From Fusarium oxysporum f. sp. lycopersici 4287 (taxonomy: Eukaryota > Ascomycota > Sordariomycetes > Hypocreales > Nectriaceae): a stretch of DNA of 64,000 nt. Numbering within the stretch: position 1 is the first letter of the stretch; each line of letters starts with the position of its first letter. The stretch spans positions 3,863,453-3,927,452 of the forward strand of contig NC_030993.1 in the NCBI RefSeq assembly GCF_000149955.1, in the 5' to 3' direction. Below the pieces are notes generated by a model. The model saw only the letters and a list, made by a program, of their open reading frames with translations, was not told the origin of the DNA and ran no database searches. Below, piece after piece: positions 1-12,214 of the stretch. The translations under genes were made by a program, and so were the position numbers.

Positions 1-204
1 TCCAGTCCGTGCTCCTTTACCCCATGAATCTTGTTAACTCATAGCATATCCCTGAATAACGTCGGCCATATGCTCCCGAAGTGACCTATAAGTTACCCAG
101 ATCTTCAAAACTCTCCTTAGCTTTCTGGTCATACCTAGCTATCTTCTCTTTCCCGGTCATATTGCTATCTCCCTCGACTACCCTCAAAATCTGTTCTCAT
201 CATC

Positions 205-1952
205 ATGGGACTGGGTGTACTTCCTGATCGCCACCTCTCCGATGTCCCTGGGACATCATTCCTCAATGAGAAGGGTCTCTCTTCCAGCTTAGAAGGTGCT
301 ACTGAAAAGGATCATGGCAACCTTAAACACGATACAACAGGCAAGATCGTCCTTGTTCCTCAACCCTCTGACGACCCCAACGACCCTCTCAATTGGCCGA
401 GATGGAAAAAAGAGATGTTCACTGTCTCTATAGTCATCGGCTGCGGCTGCGTTGGTGCTATAGGACCGCTTCTTGGCCCAGCGCTGGTGCCCCTTGCAGA
501 GACGTTCGATGTGCCTCTTCAGACATTCACGCTGGGCTTTACCGGAGCTCTTCTCATCGCTTTGGCATTTGGTAACCTCTTCTGTAACTCGTTGGCAATG
601 ATGATTGGCAAGCGGCCAGTTTATCTCATCACTGCACTGGGCCTGCTGTGCTCAACGATCTGGACCGCAGTAGCCAAAGACTTTGTCTCGCTCGCCGTTT
701 CTCGCGCTATTCAGGGTTTTTGCATGTCCCCAATGGAAGCCCTGGTTCCGGCATCGATCTCTGACATCTGGTTCGTTCATCAGAGAGGATTTCGGAACGC
801 GGTTTTTAACCTGGGTGTCCTTGGTGGCATCAATCTTGCTTCACCTATTGGTTAGTGCTTGTATCCATCCTTCATCTTGTCTAGTATTGATTTCATGCTA
901 TTAGCCGGCGCTATCATCGACAAATATGGCTACAGGACCTGCCTCTGGGCCATGGCTGGTGCCTTTGGGGTTCAGCTTCTACTTACCTTCTTTTTCATGC
1001 CTGAGACAGCTTACAAGCGCCCTAATGACTCAGAGATTCCAATGAGCTCTCACAAGGAGGAAACTTCTCCTGCGGAGGACAAGAAGTGCGTATCTCAAGT
1101 CGAGAACCGAGCCTCAGTCTGTGACAGTGCTTCCAGCCCAGAACAACACTCATTCTTTTATGAACTCCGGCCCTGGAGCGGTTATTACGATTCCTCAGGG
1201 TTCTGGTATAGCATCTTTGCACCATTCAAAATGCTTGGTTCTCCAGTGGTTATTTGGGGATGCTTCCAGTTGACCATTTGCATGAGTTGGCTAGTGCTCC
1301 TTGCTTCCACGTTTTCGCAAATCTTCACCGGGCCCCCATACAACTTCTCTGTTACCCAAGTAGGGTTGACGAATCTGTCATCGTTTGTTGGTACTTTCAT
1401 CGCTACGGCGTTGGCTGGTCTGATGGTAGATGGATTAGCCACGTTTATGGCTAGGAGAAATGAGGGAATCTACGGTAAGACATTATCCACTGACCAGAAA
1501 GTTAGCCAGAACATGTTTGCTGACAGCTCCTTATCGCAGAGCCTGAATTTCGTCTTCCAATCCTTGCTCTTCTGACTACACTTGGTGGCAGTGGCTTTTT
1601 CGGCTATGGCCAGAGCCTTGCAAACGCTGAACCTTGGCCAATCCCTGTCATCGTCTGCTTGGGTATGGTCAACCTCGGAGTCCAATTCGGCATCGTTGGA
1701 GTTGTATCCTATGTAGTCGACTCCCATCGTCGTGAGGCTGTTGAAGCATACGCAATGATGAGTTTCACCAAGAATGTCTTTGCCTTTGGCATGAGCTTCT
1801 ATATGAACGACTGGGTTGCGATCCAAGGTGTGAGGGGTGCCTTCTTCGTAATTGGCGGGATGACCATTGCGATCAGCTTGGCAACAATCCCTATGTACAT
1901 CTACGGAAAGAGAGCACGAAGCTTTGCATTTCGCCATGGGTTTCTTCTATAA
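205..1952 (+). CDS. MFS transporter, DHA1-like (drug/metabolite exporter type)
   Basis: Three exons (205-850, 905-1474, 1540-1952) with introns of 54 and 65 bp join in frame to give about 542 residues, a normal length for a 12-helix major facilitator. The N-terminal cytoplasmic tail ends in a DPNDPLNWPRWKK segment, the signature that precedes helix 1 in fungal DHA1-type proton antiporters. Further hydrophobic segments follow, then a central hydrophilic loop around residues 255-320 and a second hydrophobic half. It should sit in the plasma membrane and export small molecules; the substrate cannot be read from the sequence. The first ATG of the open frame is used as the start. Both introns have good GT...AG borders, and each exon junction restores family-like sequence. 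No partner gene is obvious beside it. Confidence 0.85.
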
Positions 1953-2235
1953 TACTATTCTAATCAATAAACTTATAATTTGTTCATAATCAGGAAGTAA
2001 TATTATTTCATTGAGATTCCCAAGTTGTGGCCAATGTGTCATTAATGCATATCTGGGCTGATGTGTTGGCACTTTCTGATTGACAGCCTGATTTGTGAAT
2101 CTGCCTTGTCTGCCTTTCGACGTAAGCCCCAACTGCCAAACGAGGCACAGAAGGACAGAACAAAAGTCAGCCCTTCCCCTGCCCCTCTACCCCGCAGTTT
2201 CTTTCGTCCTTCTTTCCAAAATCCATCAGATCAAT

Positions 2236-5200
2236 ATGAGTGACCCATTCTCTATTGCCACCGGCGTCGCTGGTCTTATTTCACTTGGCCTTACTGTTTG
2301 CGATGGCCTTCACACCTACTTCAGCGCTATCAAAGACAGAAAGGATGATATCGCAATTGCCACTCAGAGCCTTGCCCTATTCAAATTCCATGTCTTCGCT
2401 ATTCAATCGAGTGCATCAAAGCTTGGCCATCGTCATTCTCCAACCATCGATGGCTTACAGCTGAGTTTGATAAATTGCGAAATGCAGCTCAAACGTCTTG
2501 AATCATTACTTACCGAGTTAATGCCGACCAAAGATCCATCGTTGGCCAAGGAGATTTGGAGAAGACAGAAACTGATTGCGCGATATCCCTTTGATCGCAA
2601 GAAGTTGGTGCAGCTGGAAGAGTATCTTTCACGAGCAAACACTACTCTAAGTAGCTTTATCCAAGCACTTAACCTGTCAGTGATCTCCTGAAGCGCTGAA
2701 AGAATGGTTTATACTAAAGATGAATAGCGATATAAACATCCGAATGAGTGACGACTTGGAGGCTTTTAAATCATCTCTCGAAGCACTTGACATCAACACT
2801 CAGACCACGTTGAGAACGATTAGCACCAGACTCGATTTCATTCGCCCCAAAGTGGAACCTAGCATCCTGGAAGTTCTTTCATCCAGGACAGGAGATCGAG
2901 TCACTACTACCACCAGCAACAGTATCTTCGTGCACCAGGCGGCCGTGGGTGTCGCAGAGACGAAGACTTCATTCAACGGAAGTGAGCGATCTTTCGAAGA
3001 CCTCACCAACGCCCACTCCACGCCTCGTTATCTGCAGAATGCCGAGCTCGAACAAAGGCTTTGCAGGAAGCTAGCAGACATGGATTGTACCTGTGGAGCT
3101 TCAAACAGCAAGACTAGCAATCGTCCTGCAAGTCGCACGTACCGATTTTGGGGGGGGCTGACCGTCTCAAGGCAAGGAGACGTACGAGCAAATCATCGCC
3201 CTGGGTGCATTTTCTTTCAGACGACCAGGAAAAGTGCTTCAAGAACTTCACTGACGTACTTTGGGCTTTTATCCCTTTTTTCCCAGTCCTTCACGATTTC
3301 TCTTTTGCAGAAATATCCCGCCGGACCATATAGCGTCTCTTTCGGACTGCAGCCCTGCAACATTGTTGAGAGCAGCCCAGCTTTCCAACTCTTTAACATA
3401 CGTTCACAAAGCATCTATAAGATCTTCAATCATAATATAACCGGACTTGATCCAAGTCACATAGCGGAAATTTTCATTAAGGAGCTAAGAGTTATCTACA
3501 GATCCGGAAAGGCATCACCTTTTGATGTCGACCAAGACGGTAACAATATCGCTCACATGTGCTTGAATGTGAGTTTGATGCTGTTTTTTCCCTTCTAGGT
3601 TTCTTGTTGACTTCGAGCTGACGACTTTGGAGGCTTGTTTGTACTCTTTCAGCTTCGAAGAGGCACTGAAGTCAAGCGATATAGCAATCGATGCCATTTG
3701 CAAGATGTTGACCTACCTGGCCGATATTGGTGTTCCCATTACGGCATCGAATTTCAATCAATCGTAATACTTACGGCCGATCAGATTCCTTTCCCGATCT
3801 AACATGCATTAGTAACTTGTTAACCCTATCAATAAAGTCATTCCGTAACCTCTGGGTCCTACCAAGTCTTTATAAATTGGTCATGAACCGCGATTCAAAC
3901 TTTTACCACTCCGAGTTGGCTCATAATGGGCCCCTGACTGCAAATCTATGGTTTGAAAATGGAGGAAAATGGGCAAGGCAGTTAGATACCTTATGTGAAT
4001 ATCCCGAGATATGTGAAGGTTATATTACTAATGCCTGCTTTTCACCATTCCTTAAAGTACTAATGTTTCAACACAGATATCGGATTCTCGGAGCTCTTTT
4101 TAGCTGTCATTAAGAAAGATCATGCAAGACTTCAAGCTATCCTGGCAGAAGAGGATAGTATTTCAAATATTTCGCAAATGGATTTATATAAGCGCAACAT
4201 ATTACATGCAAGCAGCAATTGGCCTGATGGACTGAGACTTCTTTTACAACGGCAAGATGTTCGTCCCTTGATGGACATGGGCCCGGAGCCATTTTTCCAT
4301 CCCAGACCTCTGGACTATGCTCTATTCTACAGCAAGATATACTGCAATGCTCCAGACCAGTGGACTGAGTGTGATAACTGCACTTGCTACGTTGCGGTCC
4401 AACTCCTGCTCGAAGCCGATTGCAGTGTCACAGTCGGTCATGGGCGTCCTGAAATCCTAGCTGGTTGCTCTTTGAAGGCCCGAAAATTGTTCTTTAAGCA
4501 TCTCAAGGACAGACGTGAGCGATTACGGAATGTTGCTCTTGGCATCCTCCCCAAGGAAACCCTGCGTCAATATGGAATAACCGCAAATTTCTTACCTGAC
4601 AAGACTGCCCCCATGTTGTGGAATGAACTGCAGGAAGCTAAGGGCCAGCGGGATCGGTTAGTGGGGCTTACTAATAGCCTCCAACCTTGCAGCGACAGAT
4701 TCTCTATCCAACCCAAGAGCCTTTTCGAGTTTCCTCATTACCTACAGGTTGCGGAGCTAGCACTCGACTACGGCTTAGTACCTAAGGATGAAAAGGGTGT
4801 TCCAACACTGCTGTCTGGCAGTTACATTGTACCCAACTCTTTACTCGGGAGATTAGCAGAGGAGGTATCTATGAAATATCTAGATTGGCTACTCCGACAC
4901 GACCTCAACCTAGAGCTCTCATTAGAGCCCTTCCGGTTTTCCACCCTTCATCGCGCTGCGGTTTTCGTCGGGTTACGGATCTTCTGGTCCTCAAGGCGAG
5001 TCAAGCGCTTTGATCTTCTGCACCAGGACGTATCTATATGTGAACTACAGGATTCAAAGATACTGCTACCAGCAATATGCGAGAGCAAAGCTCAGTGCAA
5101 TATTCCATGTCCGTGCTCATCAAGCATGTTTAACCGACCTTTGGCACATATCTTGCCCGCAATGCTACGGTATCGAGGTGACAGCCACTTGACATACTCT

Positions 5201-5674
5201 TTTTCGCACATAGGAGAGCCTATTAAACTTGTGGTTCGTTCCATCGATCTGTTAAGGCTTTCAGAATGCAGCTCTGAACATTCATATATGGCGAAGTGTG
5301 CAATTCATATTCTGACCATGATGTCCTTGGGGGTAAGGCACTTGCCAATCTGCCTAACTGAAAACTATGATGATCTCGAGGATTTAGAGGGCAAAGAAGA
5401 CTGGAAGGAAATATTAGACGAGGACCGGGAGCTGATCGATCGGCTTCAAGCACTTGACGAAGAGTTTGGAGAGGAATTTGATCTCCAGGATGTCTCTATA
5501 GCAGAGTTTCTCCGGGGCTACTGGGTAACAAGAATGGAAGAGGTCCTCGGGGAGTTGAACAAACCCCTAACTGATGACGATAGATATGATCTATGGGAGG
5601 CCGGTGTGGTGTTGAAAGAGGACGATATTGATGGCCCTGAATGTTGTGTTGAGTATACGGAGGATGAAATTTAA
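2236..5674 (+). CDS. STAND-type N-terminal domain / ankyrin-region protein
   Basis: The start at 2236 opens with MSDPFSIATGVAGLISLGL, the pattern of the fungal N-terminal domain of STAND/NACHT proteins. A Cys-Thr-Cys segment near 3090 and a conserved mid-region ending GNNIAHMCLN follow, then ankyrin-like sequence (LADIGVPITASN near 3715-3760) and a long C-terminal region ending acidic at 5674. I place introns at 2676-2727, 3764-3812 and 4019-4076; each restores frame with a clear branch point. The join between about 3558 and 3655 is unresolved: donor GTGAGT at 3569 with the TTTCAG acceptor at 3652 gives the wrong frame, so a weaker site or a one-base error is involved. No P-loop NTPase is visible. 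Proteins with this N-terminus act in fungal non-self recognition or signalling; the role here is inferred only. Confidence 0.6.
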
Positions 5675-6543
5675 GTTCAGGTTATTTCATTGGGGGATAG
5701 TTGAAACTGGAGACTAGACAGGATATCTCGAACTGATCATCGATTCAAGAATGCCAGTATAAAATTAAAAATCTATGTCGCGCCCTAAAACTCGTCAACC
5801 TAGATATCATGTCGCTCCCCCATCAAGCAAACTATAACAGCATATGTTAGCTATCCGGATATATGTTCCAATGGATAAAGATCTCTTATCTCTGTGTTCG
5901 TACAGATTGGGATGTATTAGCCGGAAGCTTATCTTTTGACGTAGAGATCTGCAGATTTATATCCCAGTCTATCGTGGTTTATCTGCGGGGTTGCTCCATT
6001 TTCACTAAGCGACCATGCATCAACTAACCCATCTTTCGGGTCGTCGGCGCGCCCTTTAACATTGTCTTCTTATTAATTCCTCACCGTTTGAAGATAAGCA
6101 TACTTTCGTAACCTCAATTGTCCTCTATGACTAGCTTAACGCTGATAAGCGGAAGTAACGTTAAACCCCGATCTCGGATGTACCATCGCGTCTGCAACTC
6201 ATATCTTGCTGCAGCACGTCTCTGACCACTTACAACATGCCTCGCGTTTATGTAGCCAGGATTTAGATGGAGCTCCTGACTTGGCCGACGCCTTTGGATA
6301 TCCTATCATGGCCTCGGGGAACTAGCGATGCCGACGGGGCAAAGGGCGCTCAAAAGTTCGTTGCAGATAAGTCGATGCGTCTTTTTCGGTTACTCGTAGT
6401 CGCCGACGCTCACGTTGCCCTATCTAATCTCACAAATAAATAGTAGGTTGATTGACTATGTAGGCAATATGTAGTTGACAATTTCGTCTCTTCTTCCAGC
6501 CATACTCATTGCTGGCTTTAGACCTTTGTTGTTACCTGTTGCC
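5675..6543. other. intergenic, no gene recognised
   Basis: This stretch lies upstream of the amine oxidase gene. I see no coding pattern, RNA gene or strong repeat. It presumably contains the promoter and 5' leader of the gene starting at 6544. Confidence 0.5.
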
Positions 6544-8786
6544 ATGAAACAATCCATTGCAAATGTTATCCTTGGGCTAGGGGGTGCCATAGCCTCTTCT
6601 CTACCCGTCCAACTCCATACCATAGGGTCCCTAACTTCTCACTTAACAAATATCTACGTCAAGTTTGATCAAGCGTCAGAGGGTCCTTTGTCATTCACTT
6701 ATGGCCTTTGCAACAGCAAGTCTCATTCTGAGTCCCACTACACGATAGCTGTCACCGAAAGCAAAGGTGTCTCTCGATTAGTCTGGATCATCCCTGATGA
6801 TTCATACGACAACGGCTGCATTTCAGCGTGGACAGAAGATAATGTTCTCGTGGGACGCAGTGAGCCCCAAAGGCTTCATCGTGTCAGGCGTCGGGATGTT
6901 CAGAAGCGGGCAACAGGTGAGTGATATTCTCTTCCGTGCGGTTGGAGGCTGACAACAAGGCTGTGACAGATCCAATCCTCATGAATGCCGAGAATGGTAT
7001 CGATACACTGGGACCATGGTTCGACGGTGTTGAGCATCTATCCAAGACCGGCCTCTCTGCACTCGATGCCGACGCTGCCAAAGAGAAGCAGATTGCAATT
7101 GTTGGTGCGGGTATGTCCGGCTTGATGACCTACCTGGTCTTGTCACAAGCAGGTATGACCAACATCAGTATCATTGAAGGCGGTAATCGGCTTGGTGGCC
7201 GTGTTCATACCGAATACTTGACGGGCGGTCCGTTCGACTACTCTTATCAGGAGATGGGGCCCATGCGATTCCCCTCTACTTACAAGAGTCCTGAGACCAA
7301 CGAGACAATGAACATCACGGACCATCAGCTGGTGTTTCAACTTGCAGAAGAGATGAACAAGCTCAACAACCACGACAAGAACCTCAGTGTTGACTTCATT
7401 CCTTGGATCCAGAGTAGCCTAAACGGCCTTTCGTACAAGAACGAGTTCAAACTGCCAAGTGGACTACCCCCAACGCTAAAGGAAATTGCAGGTAATGCAT
7501 CACTCAGTCCTGCAAGTGTCAATGACCCTATGACCCAAGACCTCCAGACCAAGGTTGATACATTCATGCCTGGCTCGGAGTTCAGCACTCTTATGGCAAA
7601 GAACATGTTCAAAGCCCATAAGCAGTGGCTTGAAACTGGTCTCAATGGCCTTGGTGGTGATCAATGGTCTGAATACGCCTTCATGGTCAACTACTTGAAG
7701 GGTAGCCTCAACAGCACTGACATGAATGGTGGTTGGTCTGCTTCTAGTTTCTGGGACTCATTATACGAGGGAATGTATTTCTCAGCCGCCAGCTACAAGA
7801 CCATCGATGGTGGTCTCAACAGACTTCCCTTGTCGTTCCATCCTCTTGTCGACAACATTACAACAATGGGCCGCAGGATTGAGCGTGTCAGGTATAGCGA
7901 GACCGACGAGAAGGTCACATTGCAATGGCGCAACGAGCATAACGACACAATATTCCAGAACTCAACTTTCGATTACGCTGTCATTGCAGTACCTTTCTCT
8001 GTTGTCCGAAGGTGGCGTCTTCCCAAGCTCCCCGCAACTATCTCCAACGCCATCAAGGAGTTGAACTATGGGTCTGCCTGCAAGGTTGCGCTTGAGTTCT
8101 CTGAGCGTTTCTGGGAGCACTACGAGAACCCGATCTATGGCGGTTGCAGTACAACTACGGATATTCCGGGCATTGGCAGTATCTGTTATCCATCCTACAA
8201 CTTGAATGGCACGGGCCCTGCTACCATTCTGGCAAGCTACATCAGTGGTGACATGGGAGTTCGGTTGGCAAGCATGTCCGAGGAAGATCACGTCCAGATG
8301 GTCCTTGAGGCCATGGTTGAGATTCACGGAGAGTTCACTCGGGATCTTTATACCGGAAAGTATAACAGAAGATGCTGGGCGCTTGACCCTCTTGAATCCG
8401 GAAGCTGGGCTAGCCCGACTGCAGGACAGCATCAACTCTATATACCCGAGTATTTCAAGACATACAACAAGGTAAGCAGTGCAGCGATTTCGGCGAGTCA
8501 TTTTCTGACGATTTGAGTAGATGATCTTTGTTGGCGAGCATACCTCGTATACTCACGCTTGGATCGCCTCGGCTTTAGACTCGGGTATCCGTGGCGCAGT
8601 CCAGCTTTTACTAGGTACGAATTGATGCGGACGATACAATCATTCACACTTGCTAACGATAACAGAACTTGGGCTCGTTGACGAGGCAAAACAGGCGGTG
8701 GAGAAGTGGATGGCGAGATGGATTGAAGTGGTAAGACGATTTAACCATGTTGAACGTAACATTACTGACATTTCGGGATATAGTAA
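6544..8786 (+). CDS. secreted flavin amine oxidase, L-amino acid oxidase-like
   Basis: The start at 6544 gives MKQSIANVILGLGGAIASSLP, a likely secretion signal. Exons 6544-6916, 6970-8471, 8521-8614, 8666-8730 and a terminal TAA at 8784 join in frame to 678 residues. A dinucleotide-binding motif GAGMSGL lies near residue 170, followed by an acidic residue (IIEGG), then GGRVHT near 200 and QEMGPMRFP. These are hallmarks of the FAD-dependent amine oxidase superfamily and of fungal L-amino acid oxidases. The last exon (GEHTSYTHAWIASALDSG) is the conserved C-terminal FAD contact. The enzyme would oxidatively deaminate amino acids outside the cell, giving keto acid, ammonia and peroxide. If the last intron is retained the frame runs to 8841, so the C-terminus has two options. 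The residues around 60-120 resemble a propeptide but this is inference. Confidence 0.85.
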
Positions 8787-8841
8787 GCGACTGTATACGC
8801 TCTTACCGGCACTAAAGACGTTCAAGTGGAACATTCGGTAA

Positions 8842-9557
8842 CACTTAAAATAAGAGACTGGCTTTTGTGTGTCAAATTGTTTGGCAAGCGATATGGGCCT
8901 TGCCGGATTGTGTAATTTGGTTGACAATTTCTATCGGCTGCCAAGCCTTGTTATACGCGTATCCCAACGATTACGTATTCCAATACGGTGTAGCCAATCA
9001 GAGTAAATGGATGTTCTCACCTCATCTCTGTGCTCACGGAGCGCTCCGGTGTATCCAGCAAAAGTCAGGCGATTTTTCCCGCGCAACCCGGAGACGCTTG
9101 GCTCGCTGTAGAAATTGTCAACTTGATAGATAATTCCGGATCAATGATCTAAGTATGGATGGGATTAAGTTGCAGTAAGACTAGTCATTGTAGTTAACCT
9201 ATGTCTCTTGTAAACGTGAGCACTATATCCCATATATAATCGATAATGCGAATAGTGGAATTCTCTATGCTTCTCAATACAGGCAGTGTCTATGAGATTG
9301 CTGTAGCAAGATAATGATTAATGTTATTTGAACTGTTAATTCCAAGGACGGACAACAGCTCTTGTTGATTTAGCATTATTGAATCTTACAAGTTCTCTAA
9401 AATATCCAATAGCATTTCTCTTATTTTTCTCATCAACGGAGCATCATCTCTCTTATATGAACCCTCTATCTTAGCAAAGGTGACTTTTTCTGCCCAGCTT
9501 CCATTTCTCGACCATTTCTTTTACTCAGGGTATCTTTATTCGCAAGCCAATCTCAAC
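8842..9557. other. intergenic, no gene recognised
   Basis: No ORF with family resemblance is visible. The stretch is moderately AT-rich after 9200 and holds the 3' flank of the amine oxidase gene. Confidence 0.4.
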
Positions 9558-9951
9558 ATGCTCGTCAATAGCATTTTAACCCTCCCGCTCTCCATTTTCA
9601 TGTCAATCACCACGGTGGTTGACATAGACTGTGTAATAAATGTCAATGCCCAGTGCGAACCCTGAGTACTGTACCTTCACGTGGAACAATGGTGACTGTT
9701 CCTCCCCAAGATAGGGCTCAAATGACCCATTTTCCGTCGTTAATGAATGCGTGTCGGACGTTACCTGCCATTCTTCATGTGTCAATGGTCTCTGCTGCAA
9801 CACGGACAAGCTGCCTAATGGTGCGAGTGATTGTCACACTGTTGGCATCCTCTTGGGTTGCTGTTTTGCGCACCAACCAGGCATGGGGGTACTTTGTGTT
9901 TATGCTTCAATTGAAGGTACCCGATCATCCGAGTTATCGTGCGGTTGCTAA
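9558..9951 (+). pseudogene. broken small cysteine-rich secreted protein (candidate)
   Basis: An ATG at 9558 starts a short hydrophobic stretch (MLVNSILTLPLSIFMSITT) that resembles a secretion signal. Its frame stops at 9663. In another frame a cysteine-rich stretch runs from about 9664 to 9951, with CNTD, CC pairs and at least ten Cys in total, but is interrupted by a TAG at 9712-9714. I found no intron of usual length that joins the signal-like part to the cysteine-rich part and removes the stop. It looks like a decayed effector-type gene or one with a sequence error. The family is not recognised. Confidence 0.3.
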
Positions 9952-9974
9952 CCGGGTCATTGCGATCGGATAAA

Positions 9975-10379
9975 ACAGGCCTTGAGATAAAGGTCTACTG
10001 CAAGTTTCGTGGCGCGCAGGAAAGGACAGCTTGGTTCAAATGCCTCTAGCAGATCTCGTTAAATAAGTGGAGCTCAAGATTGATAAGAACAACAACTAAT
10101 ACTTAGTCCACCACAGAGAAGAACAAGAACAACCTCGATACATGACTATGAGGAATAACTTAACACAGAGCCCAATAAGCACTGCTTATTAAATAAAAGG
10201 AATAAATAGGTTTAATAAGAAAAGTCGTACGATGCTTACGTCTAGAGTAGGACCTACCCGGAACTACCGGTAGTCACGTGACGCTAGTATCCTAAGTTTG
10301 ATTACGTGTAAAATTTTCGTGCGCTCAGCCCCTTACTATTCTCATTGTGCACAACCATCGCAGCTCCCTTCACCGCATA
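9975..10379. other. intergenic, promoter side of desaturase-like gene
   Basis: No coding pattern is seen. The segment lies directly upstream of the desaturase-like gene and presumably carries its promoter; no specific motif is claimed. Confidence 0.4.
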
Positions 10380-11491
10380 ATGGCTGAGAAAATCGCCCAC
10401 CAGCAGCCGCCATCGCCAGTGCGGTCTGGCATGAGACATAACGAGGATATTCGGTGCATCGTGTCCACGATCCTTTTTTTCCTCGTCTTTGTGATTACTT
10501 GGCACAATTTCTCATCGCCGTTGGCGGGAGGCTGGGTTTCGCTTACACTATGGCTGTCGCTCTTCCAGCTGTCCTTTATGGGCGCTGTGACAACGCATAA
10601 TGCTATCCATTTGCCTGTCTTCTGGAGTAGGAACTGGAACAACTTCTACCAAATTTGCTTGTCTCTTCAGTACGGCGGCGCTGTTACGGTCTTCATCCCA
10701 GGTCACAATTTGTCTCATCACAAATACCCTCAGCAAGCAAGAGATGTCAGTAAGTAGCTTACTTCCTTCCTATTCAGACCCAATTGTCTGACAGGAAATT
10801 AAATACCTCAACTTCTCCGCATATGACATTGCTGACCGCATAAACAGTGCGCACCACTAAAGTCCGATACAGCTGGAACCTCTTGAATGGTCTACTCTTT
10901 TTCTGGCATGTTGTCCTGTCAGGGAATAAGGATGACAAGCTGTACTTTGAGGCCCAGGCCCGTCTCAACCGACCTATCGTGAAGCAGCGCCGCCGCGAAG
11001 AGATTGCTGTCTGGGGTACTACTGCAGTGCTCATCTTGATGGATTGGCGTCGATGGATCTGGTTTGCGCTTTTGCCGCAGTTCTATGCAAAGTACTGCAT
11101 CCTGTCATTGAACTTTCTTCAGCACGACGGCTGCGATATGAGCTCAAAGTATAATTTCGCGCGCAACTTCACTGGCAAAACGCTCAATTACTTGTGCTTC
11201 AACAATGGCTATCATACCGTGCACCATTTATACCCTGGTCTGCATTGGTCTGTCCTGCCGCAGAAGCATCAAGAGCTCATTGGACCTCGTATCGCCCAGA
11301 GCCTTGAGAGCTCCAACATATTAGTTTATATGTGGAAGAGCTTTATTTATCCCGGCCTTCGTCTTGACTATACTGGCCGTCGGCTTGTGATTACAAAGGA
11401 GGAAAACGAGATGCCTGACGAACCCTGGTTTTACCAAGAGTCAGAGACTTTCTCAAACACGAAAGAATATCTTTCCCAGGGTATGAAATGA
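10380..11491 (+). CDS. membrane fatty acid desaturase/hydroxylase-like protein
   Basis: Two exons (10380-10749 and 10848-11491) joined across a 98-bp intron give 337 residues; the intron splits the Met-124 codon. Three histidine clusters typical of the membrane di-iron desaturase superfamily are present: HNAIH (73-77), HNLSHH (109-114) and HTVHH (246-250), plus a further HD at 216. Hydrophobic segments near residues 26-45, 50-80 and in the second exon fit an ER membrane protein. The enzyme would use oxygen and a reductant to desaturate or hydroxylate an acyl chain; no fused cytochrome b5 domain is seen. The short length and the HNAIH first box set it apart from the standard delta-9 enzyme. 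Substrate and pathway are unknown, and no neighbour points to one. Confidence 0.75.
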
Positions 11492-12214
11492 TCGCATAAT
11501 ATCTGAGCTAGACTTGTAGAATGCAATGCTTGGAGCCTGCACATACTATAGATATAGATACCAAAAGTCCCTTATGCCAGCATCAATTTTTTAAAGTTTG
11601 CATTTGCGTTTCATATAACATACATCAACAAATTAGTTAAACATGACATCACAGCAGTCATGTTTCCTGAGCTTTGCTTATATATAAATGCATCATTAAC
11701 AGAGGACACTTGAAAGTGCTGTAGACTAATTGAAGGGGCCATGATTTACCGAGCGAGACTTGACGACACCATCATCCTGAGACCTGGCGAGCTCCGAAAA
11801 GTTAGGCCATTAGTGCCCGACTGAAGATGACATTGGACCAACCTTCGAGCGAGTGGCCCCTGTCTATTTAAGCATAATTTCGACGATCCGGGATCCCGAT
11901 GCCAACGGCTGATGGTTTACTATAAGAGTAGATATCCAGGTCTTGGAAGGAGACGTATCCATGTCATCTCACTGCCACATTTAAGTATTGAGCGGAAACC
12001 CCGACACCGATCAAGGCTATATGTCCAAGATAAAAGAGTCCGCACATCCGGATCAAACTTTGTATCAACAATTCAAAGTATCACAGCAAACCACCAATAC
12101 TTATCATCGCACTTGAGTAAACCTTCAGCTCCTCATCCATCATTGAGCCACTCGCACAATTTGCGCCATTCATCAACCTGCATAATAAGCAGCGATTAAA
12201 GAGAAAAGTACAAG
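11492..12214. other. intergenic, no gene recognised
   Basis: An open frame at 11912-12199 lacks family resemblance and starts at a non-conserved place, so I do not call it. Composition becomes more AT-rich toward the decayed RTA1-like gene. Confidence 0.4.

Noticed and set aside
11912..12199. 95-codon plus-strand ORF
   Set aside because: No family resemblance, no supporting context, low-complexity Ser/His content.
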